Source: Bacteroidetes bacterium UBA2234
GTDB lineage: Bacteria > Bacteroidota > Bacteroidia > NS11-12g > UBA955
Assembly (NCBI GenBank): GCA_002347985.1
Contig: DDYM01000003.1
Coordinates: forward strand, 11,272 to 22,001
DNA length: 10,730 nucleotides
Direction: 5' to 3'
The notes beneath the pieces were generated by a model, which saw only the letters and a program-made list of their open reading frames with translations, was not told where the DNA came from and ran no database searches. Shown piece by piece: positions 6,347-10,730 of the stretch; the first letter of the stretch is position 1; each line of letters opens with the position of its first letter. The position numbers and the translations under genes were made by a program.

Positions 6347-7846
6347 TTATTCTATAATTACCACATAACCCCATGGTGCAAGGGGCATTCCTTGTCCGAT
6401 GTGCTTGACACTCACAGGAGAGGAAACAAAGGTCTTTTCAGCGCCGGTTAGTGCACGATCACCCACTGCCTGAATCCATTGTTGGTTGTTGTCCAAATTC
6501 ACAATCACCGTCACCGTTTGTCCGTCCTTGCTGCGTTTGAACGCATACACATTTTCGTTGCCACCCGTCACTTTCAACACCTCTTCTTTGGCACCCCAAG
6601 CGCCGTTTTGCAAGGCAGGGTGGGTGTGTTTCAGGTGATTCATTTTGCGATACCAATCATACCGCAGCGTGTCGGACCAAGAAGTGATGGGGTCTTTTTC
6701 GAAGAACAGCAATCGCTTGGTATTATTGGCTTCTTCGCCATTGTAAATCAGGGGTAGGCTATTTTGTAGGGTGTAGTTCAGCACGCTGAAAACTTGCCAT
6801 TTATCGGCGTATTTCTCTTCGATGGTTCCATTCCAAGTGTTTTCGTCGTGGTTGGACAAGAAGCTCATCATCATCGCTTTGGCGGGGAACATGGCGCGGG
6901 CCTCGGAGAATTTATTGACAAACTCTTTGCCCGTAATTTTCCCTTTGGCGCAATCCGCTGAAGCCGAGTGTAAGGTCCAACCGTAATACGCATCAAACGC
7001 TTTTTCCATGTATCCGGGAGGATTTGGGTCGATGTCTTTGTTATTTTCCATTTCCGCCAACATGAACAAGGGCTTTTCTTTTTGCAGTTCGATGCGGGCT
7101 TCTTCCCAAAAACTGCGGGGTACCAAAAAGGCCACATCGCAACGGAAACCATCGATACCACATTCGGTAATCCAATACTTCATTTCTGCGATCATGGCTT
7201 TTCTAAGCTCAGCGTTTTTGAAGTTGAGTTGGGCCACGTCGGTCCAATCCCATGGGGTTACGATTTTGCCGGTGGAATCATGCACATACCAATCGGGGTG
7301 TTCGGTAATCCAAGGGTGATCCCATGCAGTGTGGTTACCCACCCAATCCAAAATCACCTTCATGCTTTGTGCATGGGCAGCGTTCACCACATTTTTGAAA
7401 TCTTGGAGGTTTCCAAACTCGGGGTTCACACCGTGATAATTTTTGATGCTATAATAACTGCCCAATCCTCCTTTGCGGTTGAGTTGTCCGATGGGATAAA
7501 TCGGCATAAACCAGAGCACGTCCACGCCCAAATTTTTGAGTCTGGGAATTGCTGGGGCGAAGGAATTGAAGGTTCCGCCGGCATTAAACTGTCGGGTATT
7601 CACCTCATAAACAACGCTGTTTGTCATCCAATCTGGGACTTGGTTCTCGGCTGACGCTTGATTGATAGAAAGCAGATCCGTTGCGGGTACAGCAATCAAG
7701 TCCTGTGGCATTTCCGCTGGCATGTAGGCATATTCAACCGCAGCATCTTTTTGAAACAATCCGCAAGAACTAGTTATCATGGCGATGCCAGAAAGGAGCG
7801 CCAATGCGCGCAATGTAAATGGGTTTTTTGTATTGGTGTCAAACAT
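6347..7846 (-). CDS. GH13 alpha-amylase family lipoprotein
   Basis: A 499-residue glycoside hydrolase of family GH13, acting on alpha-1,4-glucans (starch, glycogen or maltodextrins). The N-terminus has a basic/hydrophobic signal (about 10-27) with a lipobox ending TSSC; Cys28 would be the lipidated residue, placing the enzyme outside the cytoplasm. All four GH13 signature regions are present: DWVGNHTA (Asp167, Asn171, His172), GFRCDVAF (Arg235, nucleophile Asp237), MLAEMEN (acid/base Glu265) and FLSNHDENTW (His333, Asp334), so the enzyme should be active. The catalytic barrel is followed by a short beta domain near 430-499 ending APWGYVVII. QKD at 32-34, soon after the cysteine, recalls the surface-export signal of some Bacteroidota lipoproteins. 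First gene of a probable operon with the MFS transporter; no SusC/SusD genes are present. Confidence 0.94.
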   Translation of the reverse strand: MFDTNTKNPFTLRALALLSGIAMITSSCGLFQKDAAVEYAYMPAEMPQDLIAVPATDLLSINQASAENQVPDWMTNSVVYEVNTRQFNAGGTFNSFAPAIPRLKNLGVDVLWFMPIYPIGQLNRKGGLGSYYSIKNYHGVNPEFGNLQDFKNVVNAAHAQSMKVILDWVGNHTAWDHPWITEHPDWYVHDSTGKIVTPWDWTDVAQLNFKNAELRKAMIAEMKYWITECGIDGFRCDVAFLVPRSFWEEARIELQKEKPLFMLAEMENNKDIDPNPPGYMEKAFDAYYGWTLHSASADCAKGKITGKEFVNKFSEARAMFPAKAMMMSFLSNHDENTWNGTIEEKYADKWQVFSVLNYTLQNSLPLIYNGEEANNTKRLLFFEKDPITSWSDTLRYDWYRKMNHLKHTHPALQNGAWGAKEEVLKVTGGNENVYAFKRSKDGQTVTVIVNLDNNQQWIQAVGDRALTGAEKTFVSSPVSVKHIGQGMPLAPWGYVVIIE

Positions 7847-7864
7847 ACACTTAATGATAAAAAC

Positions 7865-7897
7865 GCAAGATACCGATAAAATTATGGGAAAACCAAA
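7865..7897 (-). promoter_or_regulatory. Candidate promoter of the amylase-MFS operon (TTTG, 21 bp, TATCTTGC)
   Basis: On the minus strand, TTTG (7894-7897) is separated by 21 bp from TATCTTGC (7865-7872), which resembles the Bacteroidota -33/-7 pair with an imperfect -7 half. It lies 18 bp upstream of the ATG at 7846, so this mRNA would have a short leader. Moderate to weak evidence. Confidence 0.35.
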
Positions 7898-7920
7898 CGA
7901 GGGATGTGGGGGATTTTGCT

Positions 7921-7928
7921 GAACTTTG
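7921..7928 (+). promoter_or_regulatory. Near-consensus -7 element (GAACTTTG) before the YbjN-like gene
   Basis: One mismatch to TAnnTTTG, with the final G 5 bases before the ATG at 7933, the same geometry as the better boxes in this window. No TTG at -33 distance. Confidence 0.35.
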
Positions 7929-7932
7929 TAAA

Positions 7933-8403
7933 ATGGAATTTAAGGATTTGGTATTTCAGGTTGAGAAGGCCATTCACGATGTGGGTGTAGACCCCGCCGC
8001 TGCGCGTGGTGAAGAGGAAGGTCAGTGGTTGTTGATGCGCAACGATACCCCAATTTATTTGGATGCATGGGTTGCTGAGCAGAGATCGCCTTGGAACTAT
8101 TTTATCTTTGAAGAGGACCCTACCACGGTTCAAATGACCATTCCTTTTTGCTATGCTCCCACCCTTCAAAGGGAAGCATTTTTGGAGGAGTTACTCACGG
8201 TAAATTTGAATTTGTTGTACGGCAAGTTTACTTACAACGCCAAAGACAATGTAGTTGCGTTGATTTATCGCTTGCCAGGTCTGAGTTTTCAGCCCGCTGA
8301 TTTGCCAAGAGTGATCGACGGATTGATGTATTACAGCGAAATGGCGTACCATGTCCTCAAGGACGAATTTACCCTGAAGCGTGTTTTGGTGGAGGAGTCC
8401 TAA
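7933..8403 (+). CDS. YbjN-like / type III secretion chaperone-like small protein
   Basis: A 156-residue soluble protein without signal peptide or membrane segment. The order of elements is an N-terminal helix (FKDLVFQVEKAIHDVG), then strands with QWLLMRNDTPIYLDAWV and WNYFIFEEDPTTVQMTIPF, a helix REAFLEELLTVNLNLLYGKF, a strand NVVALIYRLPG, and a final long helix. This alpha-beta(3)-alpha-beta-alpha order, especially the LLTVNLNLLYGKF helix, resembles YbjN and secretion-chaperone-like folds that bind protein partners. No catalytic motif is seen and the function is unknown. ATG 7933 is preferred to one at 7906 because similarity begins there and a near-consensus -7 box (gaactttg, 7921-7928) lies 5 bases upstream. 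Convergent with the lipoprotein gene, 12 bp apart. Confidence 0.6.
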   Translation: MEFKDLVFQVEKAIHDVGVDPAAARGEEEGQWLLMRNDTPIYLDAWVAEQRSPWNYFIFEEDPTTVQMTIPFCYAPTLQREAFLEELLTVNLNLLYGKFTYNAKDNVVALIYRLPGLSFQPADLPRVIDGLMYYSEMAYHVLKDEFTLKRVLVEES

Positions 8404-8415
8404 GAACCCTTCAGA

Positions 8416-9144
8416 TTACTTTTTCTGACCCTGCTGTTGGGCGTAAGCTCTCTGAAGGTCTACGATGCTTTGCTTAGCCGCGTAAAAGTCCTTTTCGATT
8501 TCAAGTGCAGCTTGTAATGCATTGGCACATGCCATCACATTGCCGGTGCTTCTGAGCATCAATGCCTGTAAATAGATGTAAGCAGCTTTGGCATTCACTT
8601 CTTCTTTGATGCCTGCTGCAATATGTTCCATCCGCACTTTTTTGTCGTTGATTTTTGGATCAGCCAATGCTTTGCTCACCATCGAATCGCAACCCATCAT
8701 ATCTCCGCGAGCCATCTCAACAAAGCACATATCCCACCAAAAAGTCTGGTCTTTGGTTTCGTCCCACAACTCTTTGAAAATCACAATACTCGCCGTGTCT
8801 TTTCCTTCTTCCAAAAGCAATTTGGCTTTGATTTCACGCAAAAATGTATTTTTCGATTTGATTTTCAGGCCACGGTCAACAAAGTACATCGCCGTTTTTG
8901 GGTTTCTCACCTGCTGATCTGTGGATGCTGTGTAGAAATAGTGGAAGTGAGCCAGACTATCAAAGGCCCAAGTTTGAATGCTACTGTCTTCGGCCATCCA
9001 AAGTTCAAGTGTAACGATGGCAGAGCGGTAATCACCGGCAGCCAAGTTCAACTCATAGGCTTTTTTGAAGCTTTTTCCATTGTTTGTGCAACTCGCCAAC
9101 AGTGTCACTGAAAAGGCTAGAATGAGAAAATTGCGTAATTTCAT
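8416..9144 (-). CDS. Lipoprotein with TPR-like helical repeats
   Basis: A 242-residue exported lipoprotein. From the chosen start the N-terminus is MKLRNFLILAFSVTLLASC, a classic signal peptide with lipobox LASC and lipidated Cys19. The mature part is almost all helical, with several helix pairs of TPR character, for example KKAYELNLAAGDYRSAIVTL near the N-terminus and AAYIYLQALMLRSTGNVMAC followed by ANALQAALEIEKDF near the C-terminus. The tail is Gln/Lys-rich (AQQQGQKK). TPR proteins act as scaffolds, but no specific role or family is recognised. An ATG at 9204 would add 20 residues before the signal peptide; 9144 is preferred because the signal begins there and a perfect -7 box sits just upstream. 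Divergent from ffh. Confidence 0.82.
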   Translation of the reverse strand: MKLRNFLILAFSVTLLASCTNNGKSFKKAYELNLAAGDYRSAIVTLELWMAEDSSIQTWAFDSLAHFHYFYTASTDQQVRNPKTAMYFVDRGLKIKSKNTFLREIKAKLLLEEGKDTASIVIFKELWDETKDQTFWWDMCFVEMARGDMMGCDSMVSKALADPKINDKKVRMEHIAAGIKEEVNAKAAYIYLQALMLRSTGNVMACANALQAALEIEKDFYAAKQSIVDLQRAYAQQQGQKK

Positions 9145-9149
9145 TAGAA

Positions 9150-9157
9150 CAAAGGTA
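9150..9157 (-). promoter_or_regulatory. -7 promoter element (TACCTTTG) of the lipoprotein gene
   Basis: A perfect TAnnTTTG on the minus strand, last base 6 bases before the ATG at 9144, implying an essentially leaderless mRNA. It fixes the start at 9144. No clear -33 TTG; the expected position overlaps the spacer of the ffh promoter. Confidence 0.6.
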
Positions 9158-9166
9158 ATTGGATTT

Positions 9167-9201
9167 TTTGAACCGATGAGGGGATGCTTTTTGTAACTTT
9201 G
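9167..9201 (+). promoter_or_regulatory. ffh promoter (TTTG, 23 bp, TAACTTTG)
   Basis: TTTG (9167-9170) and a perfect -7 box TAACTTTG (9194-9201) are 23 bp apart, at the upper end of the Bacteroidota -33/-7 spacing. The box ends 9 bases before the ffh ATG at 9210, predicting a leader of only a few bases. The best full promoter match in the window. Confidence 0.65.
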
Positions 9202-9209
9202 CAAAACCT

Positions 9210-10541
9210 ATGTTTGAGAACCTACAAAACCGGTTAGAGAAGGCGTTCAAATCGCTGAAAGGACAAGGGCGCATCAATGAATTGAACGTGGCCGATACCG
9301 TCAAGGAAATCCGTCGCGCCTTGATCGCGGCCGACGTTAGCTTTAAGGTTGCTAAGGATTTTACGGATACCATTTTAGAAAAAGCCAAAGGCCAAGATGT
9401 AATTAAATCTGTATCGCCAGGTCAATTGCTTACCAAAATCGTTCACGACGAATTGGTGGTTTTGTTGGGTGGTGAGAAGAGCGATTTGCAGTTAAATGCG
9501 AGTCCAACCGTGATCTTGATTGCAGGTTTGCAGGGATCGGGTAAAACTACATTTACTGGAAAATTGGGTAAATACCTGAAGGGGTTGGGTAGAAATCCAA
9601 TGTTTGTTGCGGGCGACGTATATCGTCCGGCGGCTAGACAGCAGTTGAAGGTATTGGGTGAGCAGGTGGGTGTTCATGTTTACAGCGAGGACAACAATAA
9701 CAATCCTGTAGCCATCGCAGAAAATGCCATCGAATATGCCAAAAAGAACAATCACAATGTAGTTGTGGTGGATACCGCGGGTCGTATTTCAATCGACGAG
9801 CAGATGATGAACGAAATTGCGCAGTTGAAACGCTCGGTGAAGCCGCATGAGATTTTGTTTGTTGTAGATTCAATGACAGGTCAGGATGCTGTGCTTACAG
9901 CCAAGGCGTTTAACGATGTGTTGGATTTCACGGGTGTTGTACTGACCAAATTGGATGGTGATACCCGAGGTGGTGCGGCGTTGAGTATTAAAACGGTCGT
10001 TAACAAGCCCATCAAGTTTGTGAGTATGGGCGAGAAGATGGAGGCATTGGATGTCTTCTATCCTGATCGTATGGCCGGTCGTATTTTGGGTATGGGCGAT
10101 GTGGTTTCTTTGGTAGAGCGGGCGCAGATGGCGTTCGACGAAGAAGAAGCTGAACGATTGTCGAAAAAAATCGCGAAGAACAAGTTTGATTTTGAAGACT
10201 TTTTGGCGCAATTGCAACAAATCAAAAAGATGGGTAACATCAAGGACTTGTTGGGTATGTTGCCAGGGGTTGGAAGTCAGATCAAGGATATGGACATCGA
10301 CGATAATGCATTTAAGGGCATTGAATCAATGATCCAGAGTATGACGCCCCAGGAGCGGTCTAAGCCGGAAATTTTGAATGCAAGTCGCAAACAGAGAATT
10401 GTTCGCGGTAGCGGTCGTAACATACAGGAATTGAACAAGTTACTGACTCAGTTTGAGCAGATGCGCAAAATGATGAAGATGATGAACAATTCGGGTGGAA
10501 AAATGCCGAAGATGCCAAATTTTCCTGGCATGCGCAGATAA
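9210..10541 (+). CDS. ffh: Signal recognition particle protein Ffh (SRP54 GTPase)
   Basis: A 443-residue SRP54 homologue that binds 4.5S RNA and signal sequences of nascent membrane proteins and, with FtsY, delivers ribosomes to the translocon. Domain order: N helical bundle (1 to about 90, with NELNVADTVKEIRRALIAAD); G domain with P-loop GLQGSGKTT (106-114), GDVYRPAARQQL, DTAGR (188-192), TKLDGD (246-251) and the closing FVSMGEKMEALDVFYPDRMA; then the methionine-rich M domain, with the RNA-binding helix KQRIVRGSGRNIQELNKLL and a C-terminus rich in Met (MRKMMKMMNN, KMPKMPNFPGMRR). Length is normal and all motifs are intact. The start MFENLQNRLEKAF is the standard Ffh start. pdxH follows after 27 bp on the same strand. 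Confidence 0.98.
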   Translation: MFENLQNRLEKAFKSLKGQGRINELNVADTVKEIRRALIAADVSFKVAKDFTDTILEKAKGQDVIKSVSPGQLLTKIVHDELVVLLGGEKSDLQLNASPTVILIAGLQGSGKTTFTGKLGKYLKGLGRNPMFVAGDVYRPAARQQLKVLGEQVGVHVYSEDNNNNPVAIAENAIEYAKKNNHNVVVVDTAGRISIDEQMMNEIAQLKRSVKPHEILFVVDSMTGQDAVLTAKAFNDVLDFTGVVLTKLDGDTRGGAALSIKTVVNKPIKFVSMGEKMEALDVFYPDRMAGRILGMGDVVSLVERAQMAFDEEEAERLSKKIAKNKFDFEDFLAQLQQIKKMGNIKDLLGMLPGVGSQIKDMDIDDNAFKGIESMIQSMTPQERSKPEILNASRKQRIVRGSGRNIQELNKLLTQFEQMRKMMKMMNNSGGKMPKMPNFPGMRR

Positions 10542-10568
10542 GGCAAACACCTTTTACCCTCAACAGAA

Positions 10569-10730
10569 ATGAAGAACATCGCTGATATTAGGAAAGAATA
10601 TACCAAGGGTGCTTTGGATCCCAAGGTACTTGGAGACTTGCCCATTCCTGTTTTTCAGTCGTGGTTTTCTCAAGCATTGGAATCACAAGTTTTGGAGGTC
10701 AATGCGATGATTTTGAGTTCGGTTAATGAG
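10569..10730 (+). CDS. pdxH: Pyridoxamine 5'-phosphate oxidase, N-terminal part, truncated by the window edge
   Basis: The first 54 codons of the FMN-dependent oxidase that makes pyridoxal 5'-phosphate from PNP or PMP, the last step of vitamin B6 supply. The visible N-terminus follows the family pattern: IADIRKEYTKGALDP, then DLPIPVFQSWFSQALESQV, then LEVNAMILSSVNE, which leads into the first strand of the FMN-binding barrel. Family members are about 210-220 residues, so roughly three quarters lies beyond the window. It starts 27 bp after ffh with no promoter box or terminator seen between, so co-transcription with ffh is likely. Confidence 0.9.
   Translation, partial: MKNIADIRKEYTKGALDPKVLGDLPIPVFQSWFSQALESQVLEVNAMILSSVNE

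Noticed and set aside
7082..7654. 190-codon open frame on the plus strand opposite the amylase gene
   Set aside because: It lies wholly antisense to a well-supported GH13 gene and its translation resembles no protein family; a shadow of the real gene.
8408..8458. 8-bp inverted repeat CCTTCAGA/TCTGAAGG around the YbjN-like/lipoprotein junction
   Set aside because: The 35-base loop and position mostly within the lipoprotein coding sequence make a terminator role doubtful.
8623..9111. 162-codon open frame on the plus strand opposite the lipoprotein gene
   Set aside because: Antisense shadow; the lipoprotein on the minus strand has a signal peptide, lipobox and promoter.
1..10730. CRISPR arrays, tRNA/rRNA genes, insertion sequences, phage genes
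   Set aside because: Looked for on both strands; no repeat-spacer pattern, cloverleaf, transposase motif or phage protein was recognised.

Overview
The window is about 10.7 kb of chromosomal DNA from a member of the Bacteroidota. The exact lineage cannot be read from the sequence. The placement rests on several signs: TAnnTTTG-type -7 promoter elements sit directly in front of start codons, Shine-Dalgarno sequences are nearly absent, there are Bacteroidota-style lipoproteins and a DUF6364-like/PIN gene pair of a kind common in that phylum, and the Ffh, HtpG and RecX proteins fit. Gene density is high and most products are housekeeping or catabolic. No tRNA, rRNA, CRISPR array, insertion sequence or phage gene was seen.

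Layout, left to right. (1) 1-833, minus strand: N-terminal 277 codons of the chaperone HtpG, running off the left edge. (2) 1081-2291, plus strand: a probable type II toxin-antitoxin pair (ribbon-helix-helix-like antitoxin, then a PIN-domain toxin) followed 15 bp later by recX. The antitoxin promoter and start codon lie inside a nested inverted repeat that looks like an autoregulatory operator. (3) 2378-3403, minus strand: an ACMSD-type amidohydrolase (alpha-amino-beta-carboxymuconate-epsilon-semialdehyde decarboxylase) of the kynurenine route of tryptophan breakdown. It is divergent from (4) 3486-4862, plus strand: an APC-family amino acid permease. (5) 4926-7846, minus strand: a two-gene alpha-glucan unit, a GH13 alpha-amylase-family lipoprotein followed by an SLC45-like MFS sugar transporter. 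(6) 7933-8403, plus strand: a small YbjN-like protein, convergent with (7) 8416-9144, minus strand: a repeat-rich lipoprotein. (8) 9210-10541, plus strand: Ffh, the SRP GTPase, followed 27 bp later by the start of pdxH (10569 onward), which runs off the right edge.

How the genes fit together. The amylase and MFS transporter form a coherent pair: cleave alpha-glucan outside the cytoplasm, then import short sugars. The ACMSD and permease share a short divergent promoter region and could both serve amino acid use, but that link is inference. The toxin-antitoxin pair is the most system-like element, mainly because of its operator. A recurring theme is the position of the -7 element. In four genes a perfect TAnnTTTG, and in a fifth a one-mismatch version, ends only a few bases before the ATG, which predicts leaderless or nearly leaderless mRNAs and helps choose the starts (1081, 3403, 7933, 9144, 9210). 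No clearly novel multi-gene system was found.
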